Positions 1 through 11,734 are shown, counted from the stretch's first letter. The stretch is DNA of 64,000 bases from Syngnathus acus (GCF_901709675.1 NC_051087.1:14380067-14444066); one strand, 5' to 3'. A program made the numbers and translations. Notes: generated by a model from the letters alone, not told the origin.

Positions 1-949
1 AACACGAGGCAGGTGACCGCGATTACATTGATTGAGGTGACACAGGAGGGGAGGGGCGACGCGAACAGAAACTATGGCAACCTAGACACATAGCAAAACT
101 GGGGACGAGATGTGACACCTACTGTCAGGGAAAAGCCTATTTGTGACAAAATTTCCCCATTTCAAATAGCCCATGCACAATGTAAATACAAAAACGTTGA
201 AAATGATTGTTAATACTGACAAATGTTGAAGTGAAAACACTTTGCAAGATGTGTTGCATGCAAAGTGGTCCTCGAACTGGCTGCTCGCTTCCTGTTATCT
301 TTGACATATCTCCAAAAACGTTTTCTCAGTCCCATCAGACGTAGTAGACAGAAAATAAATACATCACATCGGTAGTGGTTTTGCACGATCATTGTAAATT
401 AATTGGATTCAGTTAAGAGCTGGCTCCAGGTAGATAAATTGTTTTATCCAAATATTTTACTCCATGTGCAAATCAGACAATTTTGCTGAGCATCAATAAA
501 TGCCTGCCAGTTCATTTGACTCAGAGTTGGTCAGGACAGCTGCAACAGTCTCACATCTTGCTTACTAAAGCAGTTTATAAATCCAGGTTAAAAACAATGT
601 TTCCTCTTACCGATGATTCAGGTATTTTAGAGCATTTTTATAATACATTTTTGGAACACATTGTGAAATGTGCTATACAGTATGATGTAACTAAAGCTGC
701 TTTGCCTTTTTTTGACTTGCCTTCAACAGTCAACCACAGCAGATGATTGGTCTTCACAGGATTGGAATATCTGCATCAAACTTGAAAATGTTTTCCTCAC
801 TGTAGTTCTACAACAGAACTGTGTACATTTAGCTATCACTCATAATTTAACCATAGCAATTATAAACATTTGCCTCTAAATTGTGGTAATACATAAACAA
901 AAGGACAACATTGTATATACAATTGTAAAATGACTCCATGTTTCGACAG
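1..949. other. sorcs3 intron sequence, nothing recognised
   Basis: This AT-rich stretch lies upstream of the first recognised sorcs3 exon. I saw no SorCS-like coding segment and no familiar repeat. It is best read as the 3' part of an intron ending in the acceptor at 948-949. Confidence 0.6.
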
Positions 950-1055
950 CACCCTTGGTGGACTCCGACCCTCGCCATAGGAGCTCTGCTATGCTGATGC
1001 TCCTATCAGTGGTTTTCCTTGGCCTTGCCGTGTTCCTCATCTACAAATTCAAGAG
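950..1055 (+). CDS. sorcs3: sorcs3-like exon encoding the transmembrane segment
   Basis: SorCS proteins are type I Vps10-domain sorting receptors of neurons that cycle between cell surface, endosomes and Golgi. This 106-nt exon follows an AG at 948-949 and is followed by a GT donor at 1056-1057. It begins in phase with two bases of a split Ala codon and reads PLVDSDPRHRSSAMLMLLS, then a hydrophobic run ending FLIYKFK and a split Arg codon. That is the juxtamembrane and membrane-spanning segment of SorCS1/SorCS3. The paralogous exon on the other strand (42076-42181) has the same length and phases. Assignment to SorCS3 rather than SorCS1 rests on the two exons that follow. Confidence 0.93.
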
Positions 1056-1513
1056 GTACATTTCCTCACAAGAGAATTATGTAGAAACCTAGAATGTGTA
1101 TGTTATCATATCATCCATTATTGATGGTCACAAATGAGCACAGCCTTGACTCATAATTTATGGTCATGTAAGGAAACCAAGTTTTTACACCACCTTGAGA
1201 TCACAGACAGCATCATCCTAGTATGTGCAGGATGTGAGGAGAATATCATCGTACATCATACAATTTAGTGTAATGCATTTAGCACAAGTGCCTTTTGTGC
1301 TATACTTACTGCGCTAAAGTCATTATCCATCTGAAAAAAAAAGTCATTATTATTAATGAATATGCCATGACTCAAAAGATAAATGTTTCATTATATTGGA
1401 CTTGATGTGAAAGGAAAATGTTTGACCAGTGTTTTTTTTCTTTGTTTTGTAATTTAACTCTGCACACATCTGACTATACCTAAAATCTAATGTCCCCTTT
1501 TTTAAATTTCTAG

Positions 1514-1674
1514 AAAAATACCTTGGATAAACATATATGCAGAGGTCAACCAGGAGAAGGAGCAAGAGATGATTAGCTCGGTGGGCCAAGGTGACAACAC
1601 ACCAAAAATAACACTGAATGAGTTCCCCTCATCCAAAGAACTCACAGAGAAAGAACTGGATGCAAGAGTCAAAA
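1514..1674 (+). CDS. sorcs3: sorcs3-like exon encoding most of the cytoplasmic tail
   Basis: This 161-nt exon has an acceptor (TAG at 1511-1513) and a strong donor (GTAAGT at 1675). It completes the Arg codon of the previous exon and reads KIPWINIYAEVNQEKEQEMI and onward. The Trp in KIPWINIYA and the later PKITLNEF stretch are features I know from SorCS3; SorCS1 and the copy at 41387-41576 have KIPGxNVYAQ instead. The tail of SorCS receptors carries sorting signals for endocytosis and retrograde transport. The phase fits both neighbouring exons. Confidence 0.92.
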
Positions 1675-1689
1675 GTAAGTTTTGAGCAT

Positions 1690-2120
1690 CAAAATGGTAA
1701 TTGCCTAAATTCAGACTATGGGCAAATGTGACCCAAATCAGATTTTTTTTGCCCTGCACCTGTCTCCGATTTTTTTTTTTTTTTTTTTAACGATGGTCTG
1801 AACGGCTCAATTCAGATTTTTTTCAGATCCAACTTGGGTCACTTTCATATGTGGTCCAAGATGGGATATGTATCTGATTTATTGCAAAACTCCCAGTCTG
1901 AAAGTACAGGTCACATGTACCTAATGTAATGTAATTGAAAAGTGAGACCATTCTGCATGTCAGGAGCGGGAATAACATCAGTCATGGCTGACAACAGAGA
2001 GGAAAATGAGCAGTAGAAGGAAAACGAGGTTTTAGATTTAATTAATGTTTTCATTTTAAAAGAACACATGCAAGTTGTTGCATCCACATCCATATTGTTG
2101 GATTTGGTCCACAATTTGGG
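1690..2120. repeat. possible degenerate transposon remnant in sorcs3 intron
   Basis: The intron between the last two sorcs3 exons contains a poly-T tract (1770-1788) and sequence with the feel of a dispersed fish element (CAGATCCAACTTGGGTCAC and neighbours). I found no terminal repeats or target duplication. Family not assigned. Confidence 0.25.
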
Positions 2121-2866
2121 AAGCGCGCTATCCGCGCCTCACGGCAAAAGACAGAGACAATCATCTGTTATCCAATTTACTCACTGCGTGTTCGTTACCA
2201 TATATAAAAATGTCTATATAGTATGTCTCCTTTATTGATTTGGTGTGTAGGTATAATTATATGCTTAATTTTTTTTTTTTATTATTGATTTAATATGTGA
2301 ACATACTTGTCTGCTTATGTACTTTATTCAGTGAGGTTTGAGCATATCTGTTTTTGTTGCTAGGCAGGACTTTTTGTATTTCGACCTCGTTCCTTTAATA
2401 TATACCTCCGTAAACACTACATTATGAGTTACGTCTCTTCTGCGCATGCGCGTCACTTTGGGAATGCATTTGGTATAAACAATAGCTAGAATTTGCAATT
2501 AGTAAGTGAAAATATACAAATGGAAATCATAGCCATAGATTCAGATCTATTGGGTTCAACCTCTAGGTTAAATAATACCTTAAAGTCAAATGGAGTTGAT
2601 AATTGGAAAAACAATGGATAGATAGAACAATAAATTGAATACACAGTGCCTAATAGATAATCAAATATTCAATATGAAGCTATCCGTCTTCAATCAATAT
2701 TGGTGTAACATAGTTTAATAGTCTAATATTTGATACAAAACCTACAGCACATAAATCAATTACATTTTAATCAAGTCATTGCCATACACAAATTTGCTCA
2801 ACATCGGTAAGCTACATACAGCAGAAGTACCAACTTGTATTTTTTTTATATTCTCTGTCTTCTCAG

Positions 2867-2925
2867 GGGGAGTCGCAAATGCCCGTGAGAGCACAAGGGA
2901 GATTCCAAACTGCACTAGTGTCTAG
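2867..2925 (+). CDS. sorcs3: sorcs3-like final coding exon with stop
   Basis: After a polypyrimidine tract and CAG (2864-2866), the exon completes a split codon and reads GVANARESTREIPNCTSV, then stops with TAG at 2923-2925. The ending EIPNCTSV is the C-terminus I know for vertebrate SorCS3 and looks like a PDZ-binding tail (T-S-V at the end). This exon fixes the identity of the gene and marks the end of its coding region on the + strand. Confidence 0.93.
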
Positions 2926-3440
2926 AGTGTGTACTTTACAGCAATCTAGTGTCAAGTGGTCTCTCTTTCAGTTTTGTAATTCTCAAGACAACTGCTGTGA
3001 ATAGTTTTCTAAGAGACCTCATTTTTACAACCATGCATGGAAGTCATGTTCAACATCCCTGCAGCAGTCAATGGGATTATTTTGTCCAAAGACAGAACAT
3101 CAATCGGTTTTGTGTATGTATCAGCGGGGTAACACATTTGTAAAGTTATACTTTGCTTCAAAAATCATCTCTGCTTATGTGTAAACAACAATGTATAAGT
3201 ATTTAACTAAACCAAGTATTAATACATACCCTAAACTATTGCTTCCTGTTCTGTATATACGATATAGCTTTTTGATGGCCCATAGTGTGTCATGGCAAAA
3301 CATCAGACAAATAGTGTGCTTTTGAAAGTCTGAAAAATTAAGGCGTCAGCTTTGCTGGAATAACGTCATTGACCAGTGCCTGTTGCAACTGATTATTACA
3401 CTTATGTAAATAAATTATTCTTTTAAATACTTGTTTTTTT
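2926..3440 (+). other. sorcs3: probable 3' untranslated region of sorcs3
   Basis: This non-coding sequence follows the stop codon. An AATAAA hexamer lies at 3409-3414, about 490 bases after the stop, and is the first convincing polyadenylation signal. A later end is possible, since fish SORCS transcripts can have long 3' UTRs. Inference only. Confidence 0.45.
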
Positions 3441-6234
3441 AGTCAGTCATCCCCCGAAACATATTTACTTATTTTAAGAGTTGTACTCTTCTAGACATAT
3501 CTTGAGAGAAATGTATGTCTCTTTCTACACATTTTCATACCCTGTATTTTCTGGAAATGAAATGTACATTGCAAAAATTGCCATGTTTAATGTTAATAGT
3601 TTCATTTTGTATTATGTATATAATGTGTACTAAGATAAATCTGCATTATTGCATTTGCCTCTGTCAGTAATTGTAAAGTCTGAGCTGGTGTCAGAATAAT
3701 CTCTATTATTAGGGTGACTAGCCGTCAAAGTATTCACCCGTTGATAATGTTATACGTACAGTCATTTTGGAACAATTTGCAAAAATCCGTATTTATATTT
3801 ATCTTTCAATATCCATCAAGCAATGTTCAAAGGCTTAGGTTCATGATGGCAAATCTCTCAAAAGATTGCAGTTTATTAATTACACCAGATTTATTTTATT
3901 GTATCACAGCAACAGGCAATCTTAGATTTTGCATGTTAAAGTGCTCAACCAATGATGTAAACACTCCAATAATTAGAGAGATGTGTGAGACAAAAGAGCT
4001 TTCTAGACAAATGTAGGTTTGCTATAGTATATTCTGAAATTTTGACTTATGTAAACTAGGCATCGTCTCAGAAAAAAAAACAATACATGAATGTTTAATT
4101 GATTCAAGCAAAATCCTAGTTCTAAATTGCTGGAACGTTTGGGCAGTGATGTAAATAAATACGTAATGAATTGAAATGTGAGACTCAATGCTAGAAGTGG
4201 AAGCATTTGAGCTTAATTCCCCTGGTTAAAGTATAGTATTGTGGCAGAAGGGAAAAACATCTGCATTCCACAACTGTCTGCCAACAATTGTGGCTAGAGA
4301 CAAGTCATATTCTTGAAAGTCATTGTTCGGATAGGACAGTGAGATTTTTAAAATTTGGTGTGGAGCAGACAAAACTATACATTTTTTAAAAACAATATTT
4401 CCATCATTCAAATGAACTTGTTAATACTGGAACCAGGTTCTCTGTAGAAACAGCTTATTATTATATTTTTCGATTGCTTTTTCTCTTCCAATAAATTCGT
4501 CATAATAGCCTGTTGCTTTGTGAAGGTTTTCATCTCGCCAGGCATCATATTCATTGCCACTTCTAACTCCAAGTAATTTTGGCGATGTTTAACTGCCATC
4601 CTGCTACTTTGAACATGGTAGCGCGGCCACTGCTGGGACTCTGAAACACGTCTCTCCCCCTCAGACTGCCACTGGAAGAGGTTGGCCTGGTAAATGGTTG
4701 CGATGTTTTGCAACGCTCAGCAGGGCAAGATACTAATAGCGAGGAGGGACCCGTCAAACTGCTCCTAGCGTTGCGCAGTGCTCTTAACAACAACAATTGG
4801 CGGGCCACTTGACACCACCACTGCCTTCAAAGCACCGCTCCTCTGACACACATGCGCCTTACTTCCGGCCTCCACCCAAGTGCGTTACGTGGCCTGTCGC
4901 GCTATGCCCCGTATGCCTCCGCACTCGCTTCCTCGCTCGAATCTGCGTCAGCCGTACACTCCAAGGTTTTTTCTCCTTTGTCTCAGGAGCCGACCCCGTC
5001 AGCCAAGGACCTCTTTTCATGTCGCCTCATTGATGTTTTGAAATGTCAATGAGCTTTAACAGTTTAGAAAGTTACTGAGTTTTTACACAATTCAGGAACA
5101 AGCGTCAAATGCATGGACGGCCGGATCACTCCCTGAGTGGGTGTTAGCATTCAAATCTTAATTTCATACTTCACAAATTTCATACTTCACAAATATTCAC
5201 TCAATAAAATGTTAAATTTGACATACTGCCAAAAGTAAATTGATAGACATCTACCTAATAATTACCTAAGATAATTTACTGCAGCTTTAAATGTAATGTA
5301 AATAATTCGTTTGTGTGCTTGGGTATAGTTTGATCTGATAGCGTGTACCCTGCAAACGTGTTTGTTGATACACCTCCCCACATTTTAGTAATTCATTCCA
5401 CAAGCTTATACTCTTATACTTGACATTCATGATATGATTCCCATCAGCTGAACAGTAGCCGACTGATAACAAAATGGTCGCAGCAACCTTCATGCATTAA
5501 ACAACAGATATTTTTTTTAAACAGTCATCTAAGTGGTAGAACCTTAGGAAATAATCCCAAACATGTCAAGTTTATTGATAATGATGTTTATAATGATGCT
5601 AATATAACGATTACAATCAGTCGGACCTAGTAATATTTACAAATTAAAGGTTAGATTCAGCAACAGGTGGATTTTTTTTTTTCTGAAGCCGTAAACTCAT
5701 AGTCATAAACTTCAATGCATTATATGCATATATATATATATATATATACATGCTATATTGCGCAAGCTTGTATAGGTAAAAAATAAATTGTACATAATCA
5801 TTTGCATGGATGTAGCAAAGTATTTGAAACTTGTTCAAAGAAATGAGAAACTGCTATATTGTTGTGCATAAAGGGCACAATAATGTGAAAATTGGATGAC
5901 TACATTCAATAAATTAAATTCTGATCTGAGCAATGTACCAAAGCAACTGAGAAAAACTGGAAATGGAAACGTTTGTCTTATGAATTTATGCAACCCGAAA
6001 ATAAATAAAAGAAATATTCAAAATCATTTCTTGCCACAGAACAAACTACTCAGCACACAGTATCCACAGCCTTTAAAAATTTTATTTAACCTTGAATTAT
6101 TTTATTTTTGTGCTGCTTTTATATCACAATCTGTTATGTTTTTAAATAATTGTAGTCTGCAGATTGGATCTATTCTATTAATGTTGGTTAAACCCTGAAT
6201 TAAATAAACCAAATTAAATATTCTATTCTTCAAG
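3441..6234. other. intergenic, mostly unrecognised
   Basis: This AT-rich sequence between the sorcs3 3' end and the first clear repeats has no recognised gene. It includes a short (TA)n at about 5721-5747. The part at 4560-5040 is clearly richer in G+C than its surroundings and has CpGs and several overlapping short ORFs on both strands. None of those gave a recognisable protein. Confidence 0.5.
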
Positions 6235-6239
6235 GTTTC

Positions 6240-6452
6240 ATCCATACCAGGGCCCTTTAGTCCTGATTCTCAGGGTCCTGCATGTTTATGTATATGTCTC
6301 CCTGCTCCAACACACCTGATTCAGAATTGTTAGCCAGCCTTTGCGGACTTTGCTGATTATCTGATTTTTTTTAAATCAGGTGCGTGCACCAGGAAGACAT
6401 TTAAAACACACAGGACACTGGATATTAAGGGCCAGGATTGAAGCCCCCTGAT
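6240..6452. repeat. hAT-type non-autonomous element remnant
   Basis: It contains blocks I recognise from a common fish hAT-derived repeat: CTCCAACACACCTGATTCA near 6305 and CACCAGGAAGACATTTAAA near 6388, followed by GGGCCAGGATTGAAG. A shorter relative lies at 39680-39811. No target duplication was identified, so the boundaries are approximate. Confidence 0.5.
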
Positions 6453-6934
6453 CTAAACACACCCAAGGGGACAAATGCTTCCACAATTCAGGTGGCCCTT
6501 CCGCCAGTGACAATTCTATTTTATTGTTCCGTCATTGGCATATTATGAATGACGGGCATCCTGACAAAAATATGCCCTGGAGGCATTTTCATGCGCAATA
6601 TCTGAAAACTATATCAAAACAATGTTTAGTCAATCAGCCAATCAGTGTGTATCACCTGTTGTCAGTGATTGTGCGTATCAAAATTGGTGATGCAAGCTTC
6701 GCCAGTGAGTGCAAGTAAATTACACCCGACAGCTGTTAGTAGTAACGCAAATATACAAACTAGATAAAACAAATCCTTTGCTGGTCGTTGTAGTCTCATA
6801 CAAGCCAGACTGAAAGGTTCAGGGTGCTTCCATTGCTTAGTAGGATATGTTGGACTCTGATTGCAGGGTATCGTTTTCTTAAATAAAATAAAAAATGTGC
6901 TCAAAGTGATGAGCAAAAACACACACACATTAAC

Positions 6935-7075
6935 CCTTCGCTACTTTGCACTTCACCTATTGCAGCCTCGGTGCATCGTGTGTTTTTATTAAAAGAAATA
7001 TTTCGGATATATTTGGTGCATTGCGGCTTTTTGCGGCATCACTTGGAGCGCTTTGTCTGCCCATATGACTTCACA
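6935..7075. repeat. pogo/Tigger-like terminal remnant
   Basis: The segment GCATTGCGGCTTTTTGCGGC with GGTGCATCG and an ATTTCGGATAT block matches, imperfectly, the segment at 45630-45770. Both resemble one end of a Tigger-like family whose repeats begin CAGTxATCCCTCGC. No complete termini. Confidence 0.4.
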
Positions 7076-7194
7076 GCGCACTATTGGTCTGTAGAGGAGA
7101 TGAGACAAATGAGAACATGTTGATCAATATCCTTGTCGCTGATTGGCTTAGAACTGTAAGAGCAGTTCTAACCATGCTTTATCTCAGCTTCCCG

Positions 7195-7636
7195 CAATCG
7201 TGCTACGTATCCACTCTTACCCTTCGTTCGCGTCAGCAGAATCGGCAGCATCTGACGATGAGTCTGACCTCAGCGCCGCATGTACTTCCGAAGTCAGCAA
7301 CAGCGTTGTTTCCACAGAGGACGAAGATTTCAATGGATTTAATGATTTGGAGTGACACAGATGGTTGATAAATGTGTCATGTTATAGTTATTTGAATAAC
7401 TGTTAATATGTTACATAAGGCACGTTCTCTGTTCCTCGTTTGTTTATGTAACATTAGCATATCATATCGTTTAGCCTGTTGTTACCTATTCATGTCTGTT
7501 CTTGGTGTTGGATTTTGTCAAATAAAGTCTCTCCAAAAATGCAACTTATTTATGTTTTTATTTTCTTCTTTATTATGCATTTTATGGCTGGTGCGACTTG
7601 TACTCCGGAGAGATTTATAGCCCGGAAAATACAGTA
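7195..7636 (+). mobile_element. pogo-like transposon, 3' fragment
   Basis: This is a 5'-truncated copy of the family represented in full at 32757-36061. The translated start contains an acidic C-terminal transposase remnant (STEDEDFNGFNDLE), then the same 3' non-coding sequence (GGCACGTTCTCTG, GTCAAATAAAGT, GCATTTTATGGCTGGTGCGA). It ends in the terminal inverted repeat as CCCGGAAAATACAG followed by TA. Confidence 0.75.
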
Positions 7637-7639
7637 TTT

Positions 7640-7923
7640 ACTCTTATTTATTTTCTTGTTTATTTAAATAAATAAGAATTGTTCTGAAAGTCAGTTTGAC
7701 TTTAATTTTTTTTACAAAAGTGTTTAAAAATACAAAAAAGTGTGTAAAACTACAATAAGTGTTCATAAAAGTCTTGTCTATTGTAACAATATATCTGCTC
7801 TTATTTATTTTCTATATTTTCTCGTTTATTTAAATAAATAAGAATGTTTCTGAAAGTCCGTTTGACTCTAAAATGTTTACAAAAGTGTTTAAAAATACAA
7901 ACAAGCATTTAAAAGTATGCTTA

Positions 7924-7956
<33 letters not shown>

Positions 7957-7960
7957 CTAT
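7640..7960. repeat. about 158-bp tandem duplication plus (AT)n
   Basis: CTCTTATTTATTTTC recurs at about 7641 and 7798. Each occurrence is followed by GTTTATTTAAATAAATAAGA, a GAAAGTC-GTTTGACT block and a GTGTTTAAAAATACAAA block. A (TA)n tract follows at 7925-7957. Non-coding. Confidence 0.6.
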
Positions 7961-7965
7961 ATGCA

Positions 7966-8366
7966 GTAATCCCTCGCTAAATCGCGGTTCATTTATTGCG
8001 GTTTCACTATATTGCGGATTATTTTTCCAAATTAAAAAAAAATTCTAATTCAAAATAAAACTTCTAATTTGGGGAATTATGGCACGAAAGTTGCCTAGCA
8101 GAAGGCAGGGAGTGCCCACAAAATTGCAGTGCGTACACTCGTATCTTTTTATAAAAATTTTTTTTTTATAATAATAAGAGTTCTAAAAACATATTTACAG
8201 TGTTGTACCTTGTTATAGAAAAATTGTTATAATAATAAAAGAGTTCTAAAAACATATTTACAGTGTTACATATTTGGTGTTCCAAAAGTCTTTTTTCAAA
8301 CTTGAGTCTTGAAAAAGAGGAGGTCATCTTATAATCAGGGTCGTCTCATATTCGGGCCAATACGGT
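7966..8366. repeat. pogo/Tigger-like MITE remnants
   Basis: The left part starts CAGTAATCCCTCGCTAAATC and GCGGTTCATTTATTGCGG, a Tigger-like terminus also seen at 52722. The right part (about 8303-8366) reads GAGGTCATCTTATAATCAGG and ends GGGCCAATACGGTA, the end of a second pogo-like family. The two ends probably belong to different decayed insertions. Confidence 0.5.
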
Positions 8367-8370
8367 ATAT

Positions 8371-8376
8371 ACACGT

Positions 8377-8409
<33 letters not shown>

Positions 8410-8411
8410 CA

Positions 8412-8469
<58 letters not shown>

Positions 8470-8490
8470 TCAAGATATATATACGTATAT
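8371..8490. repeat. (AT)n microsatellite
   Basis: This is an almost pure TA dinucleotide run with a few AC interruptions, about 110 bases long. Confidence 0.9.
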
Positions 8491-8499
8491 ATCATGTCC

Positions 8500-8740
8500 G
8501 CAGTGACGCTTATTGCTCAGAGGCGCGCTCCTCGCGATCAGGGCTCATTGTCGTCCTAACTCTTTCTGCACGACGGTGGATTTTTCAGATTTTTTGTGTC
8601 GCGACTCCGCTCTCGCTCTGCTGGCCGGTGTTGTGCCAAAGCGGTTATCCCCTGTTCCAGGAGCGCGCACGCACTGAATGAAAGGCGGAAACTGTTGCCG
8701 TGCTTTTCTTTCGTTCTCGTTCTCACTTGCGTTTTGGTGC
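8500..8740. other. unassigned GC-rich segment
   Basis: This segment is G+C-rich and CpG-rich, unlike the AT-rich flank on its left. It lies directly before a LINE endonuclease fragment. It may be part of the 5' region of that LINE, but I could not recognise it. Confidence 0.3.
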
Positions 8741-8774
8741 GTTGGGTGATTTTAGAGCGAACCTCACACACAAA

Positions 8775-8948
8775 CTCCCCAAATACAGACAGCACATAAC
8801 GTGTCCCACCAGAGGGAAACAGACACTGGACCAGTGCTGCTCCGTGATAAAGGACGCATACCGCTCTGTGTCCAGTGCAGCTTTAGGACTCTCGGACCAC
8901 AGTCTAGTTCATCTTATCCCAGCCTACAGGCAGAAATTAAAAACTTCT
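8775..8948 (+). pseudogene. L2/Rex1-like LINE endonuclease fragment
   Basis: Translation gives LPKYRQHITCPTRGKQTLD, and further on [19 protein letters not shown]. This is the C-terminal part of the apurinic/apyrimidinic-type endonuclease of L2/Rex1-like fish LINEs; the SDH motif contains an active-site histidine. Only about 60 codons remain. It abuts the broken 3' end of the RTE-like LINE at 8955, and I found no reverse-transcriptase part of the same copy nearby. Confidence 0.6.
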
Positions 8949-11734
8949 AATCTAAGCTTCAGGAGGGACTCCCAGACTTCCCTCTCCCCAGCCACTTCAT
9001 CTAGCTCATCCCGGGGGATCCCAAGGCGTTCCCAGGCCAGCTGAGAGACATAGTCTCTCCAGCGCGTCCTGGGTCGTCCCCGGGGTCTCCTACCGGTGGG
9101 ACATGCCCGGAACACCTCCCCAGGGAGGCGTCCAGGAGACATCCTGATGAGATGCCCGAGCCACCTCATCTGGCTCCTCTCAACGTGGAGGAGCAGCGAC
9201 TCTACTCCGAGTCTCTCCCGGATGACCGAACTTCTCACCCTATCTCTAAGGGAGAGCCCGGACATCCTGCGGAGAAAACTCATTTCGGCCGCTTGTATCC
9301 GGGATCTCGTTCTTTCGGTCACGACCCATAGCTCGTGACCATAGGTGAGGGTAGGAGCGTAAATCGACCGGTAAATTGAGAGCTTTGCCTTTTGGCTCAG
9401 CTCTCTCTTTACCACGACGGACCGGTACAGAGTCCGCATTACTGCCGACGCTGCACCGATCCGCCTGTCGATCTCGCGCTCCATCCTCCCCTCACTCGTG
9501 AACAAGACCCCAAGATACTTAAACTCCTCCACTTGGGGCAGGATCTCATCCCCAATCCGGAGAGGGCATTCCACCCTTTTCCGATCGAGGACCATGGACT
9601 CGGATTTGGAGGTGCTGACCCTCATCCCGACCGCTTCACATTCGGCTGCGAACCGCTCCAGTGAGAGCTGGAGATCACGGCCTGAAGAAGCCAACAGCAC
9701 CACGTCGTCTGCAAAAAGTAGAGACGCGATGCTGAGGTCCCCAAACCGGACACCCTCAACGCCTCGGCTGCGCCTAGAAATTCTGTCCATAAAAATTATG
9801 AACAGAATCGGTGACAAAGGGCAGTCTTGGCGGAGTCCAACCCTCACTGGGAACGAATCCGACTTACTGCCGGAAATGCGGACCAAACTCTGGCATCGGT
9901 GATACAGGGACCGAACCGCCCTTATCAGTTGGCTCGGTACCCCGTACTCCCGAAGCACCCCCCACAGAACCTCCCGAGGGACACGGTCGAACGCCTTCTC
10001 CAAGTCCACAAAACACATGTGGACTGGTTGGGCGAACTCCCATGCACCCTCGAGGATCCTGCTGAGGGTGAAGAGCTGGTCCACTGTTCCATGGCCAGGA
10101 CGAAAGCCACACTGTTCCTCCTGAATCCGAGGTTCGACCTCCGGACGGACCCTCCTCTCCAGCACCCCTGAATAGACCTTACCAGGGAGGCTGAGGAGTG
10201 TAATTCCCCTGTAATTGGAACACACCCTCCGGTCCCCCTTTTTAAAGAGGGGAACCACCACCTCAGTCTGCCAATCCAGAGGCACTGTCCCCGATGTCCA
10301 CGCGATGTTGTAGAGACGTGTCAGCCATGACAGCCCCACAACATCCAGAGCCCTTAAAAGATCCGGGCGGATCTCATCCACCCCCGGGGCCTTGCCACCG
10401 AGGAGTTTTTTAACTACCTCAGTGACTTCGACCCCAGAGATTGGAGAGTCCGCCTCAGAGTCCCCAGGCCCTGCTTCCACAATGGAAGGCGTGTTGGTGG
10501 AATTGAGGAGGTCTTCGAAGTATTCTCCCCACCGACACACGACGTCCCGAGTCGAGGTCAGCAACACGCCATCTCCACTGCAAACAGTGTTGACGTTGCA
10601 CTGCTTCCCCCTCCTGAGACGCCGGATGGTGGACCAGAATTTCCTCGAAGCCGTCCGGAAGTCATTCTCCATGGCCTCGCCAAACTCCTCCCACGCCCGG
10701 GTTTTTGCCTCAGCAACCGCCGAAGCCGCGTTCCGCTTGGCCATCCGGTACCTGTCAGCTGCCTCCGGAGTCCCGCATGCCAAAATGGCCCGATAGGACT
10801 CCTTCTTCAGCTTGACGGCATCCCTTACCGCCGGTGTCCACCAGCGGGTTCGGGGATTGCCGCCACGACAGGCACCAATGACCTTACGGCCACAGCTCCG
10901 GTCGGCCGCCTCAACAATGGAGGCGCGGAACAAGGTCCACTCGGACTCAATGTCCCCCGCCTCCCCCGGGACGTGGGAAAAGCTCTGCCGGAGGTGGGAG
11001 TTGAAGCTCTTCCTGACAGGGGATTCCGCCAGACGTTCCCAGCAGACCCTCACAGAGCGTTTGGGTCTGCCAGGTCGGACCGGCATCTTCCCCCACCATC
11101 GGAGCCAACCCACCACCAGGTGGTGATCAGTTGACAGCTCCGCCCCTCTCTTCGCCCGAGTGTCCAAAACATGCGGCCGCAAATCCGATGACACGACTAC
11201 AAAGTCGATCATCGAACTGCGGCCTAGGGTGTCCTGGTGCCAAGTGCACACATGGACACCCTTATGTTTGAACATGGTGTTCATTATAGAAAATCCGTGT
11301 CGAGCGCAGAAGTCCAATAATAGAACACCACTCGGGTTCAGATCGGGGGGGCCGTTCCTCCCAATCACGCCCTTCCAGATCTCACTGTCATTGCCCACGT
11401 GAGCATTGAAGTCACCCAGTAGAACGATGGAGTCCCCAGAAGGAGCGCTCTCCAGCACTTCCTCCAGGGACTCCAAGAAGGGTGGGTACTCTGAGCTGCC
11501 GCTTGGTGCATAGACACAAACAACAGTCAGGACCCGTCCCCCCACCCGAAGGCGGAGGGAGGCTACCCTCTCGTTCACCGGGGTGAACCCCAATGTGCAG
11601 GCGCCCAGCCGGGGGGGCAATAAGTATACCCACACCTGCTCGACGCCTCTCACCGTGGGCAACTCCAGAGTGGAAGAGAGTCCAGCCCCTCTCGAGAGGG
11701 CTTGTACCGGAACCCAAACTGTGCGTGGAGGCAA
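8924..11734 (-). CDS. LINE endonuclease/reverse transcriptase ORF (most of the polyprotein)
   Basis: This is an uninterrupted 936-codon frame. Residues ~45-215 hold most of an exonuclease-endonuclease-phosphatase domain ([31 protein letters not shown]). Residues ~470-740 hold a reverse transcriptase with [12 protein letters not shown] and the catalytic [10 protein letters not shown]. The C-terminal part contains [17 protein letters not shown] and [13 protein letters not shown]. The extreme N-terminus of the endonuclease (WNVTSLAGKEPE) is in another frame (11412-11948). The break lies at a run of seven G at about 11611-11617. In the conserved RQGCPLSP block this copy has RQDCPLSP, a change likely to harm polymerase activity. 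The last ~10 residues come from flanking DNA. It would act in reverse transcription at the target site. Confidence 0.88.
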   Translation of the reverse strand: MPPRTVWVPVQALSRGAGLSSTLELPTVRGVEQVWVYLLPPRLGACTLGFTPVNERVASLRLRVGGRVLTVVCVYAPSGSSEYPPFLESLEEVLESAPSGDSIVLLGDFNAHVGNDSEIWKGVIGRNGPPDLNPSGVLLLDFCARHGFSIMNTMFKHKGVHVCTWHQDTLGRSSMIDFVVVSSDLRPHVLDTRAKRGAELSTDHHLVVGWLRWWGKMPVRPGRPKRSVRVCWERLAESPVRKSFNSHLRQSFSHVPGEAGDIESEWTLFRASIVEAADRSCGRKVIGACRGGNPRTRWWTPAVRDAVKLKKESYRAILACGTPEAADRYRMAKRNAASAVAEAKTRAWEEFGEAMENDFRTASRKFWSTIRRLRRGKQCNVNTVCSGDGVLLTSTRDVVCRWGEYFEDLLNSTNTPSIVEAGPGDSEADSPISGVEVTEVVKKLLGGKAPGVDEIRPDLLRALDVVGLSWLTRLYNIAWTSGTVPLDWQTEVVVPLFKKGDRRVCSNYRGITLLSLPGKVYSGVLERRVRPEVEPRIQEEQCGFRPGHGTVDQLFTLSRILEGAWEFAQPVHMCFVDLEKAFDRVPREVLWGVLREYGVPSQLIRAVRSLYHRCQSLVRISGSKSDSFPVRVGLRQDCPLSPILFIIFMDRISRRSRGVEGVRFGDLSIASLLFADDVVLLASSGRDLQLSLERFAAECEAVGMRVSTSKSESMVLDRKRVECPLRIGDEILPQVEEFKYLGVLFTSEGRMEREIDRRIGAASAVMRTLYRSVVVKRELSQKAKLSIYRSIYAPTLTYGHELWVVTERTRSRIQAAEMSFLRRMSGLSLRDRVRSSVIRERLGVESLLLHVERSQMRWLGHLIRMSPGRLPGEVFRACPTGRRPRGRPRTRWRDYVSQLAWERLGIPRDELDEVAGEREVWESLLKLRLEVFNFCL

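Noticed and set aside
1502-1759. ORFs on the - strand opposite the sorcs3 tail exon
   Set aside because: Shadows of the + strand exon, which has matching splice sites and protein similarity.
4797-5052. Two overlapping ORFs of 66-78 codons
   Set aside because: No recognisable domain, no splice context that fits a gene, and overlapping alternatives in all frames of a GC-rich stretch.
8309-8506. ORF of 65 codons rich in Tyr and Ile
   Set aside because: It is a translation of an AT dinucleotide repeat.
9096-11402. Many ORFs of 80-134 codons on the + strand across the LINE
   Set aside because: They are antisense or frame shadows of the LINE polyprotein, and the same ones recur in the second copy at 58147-60389.
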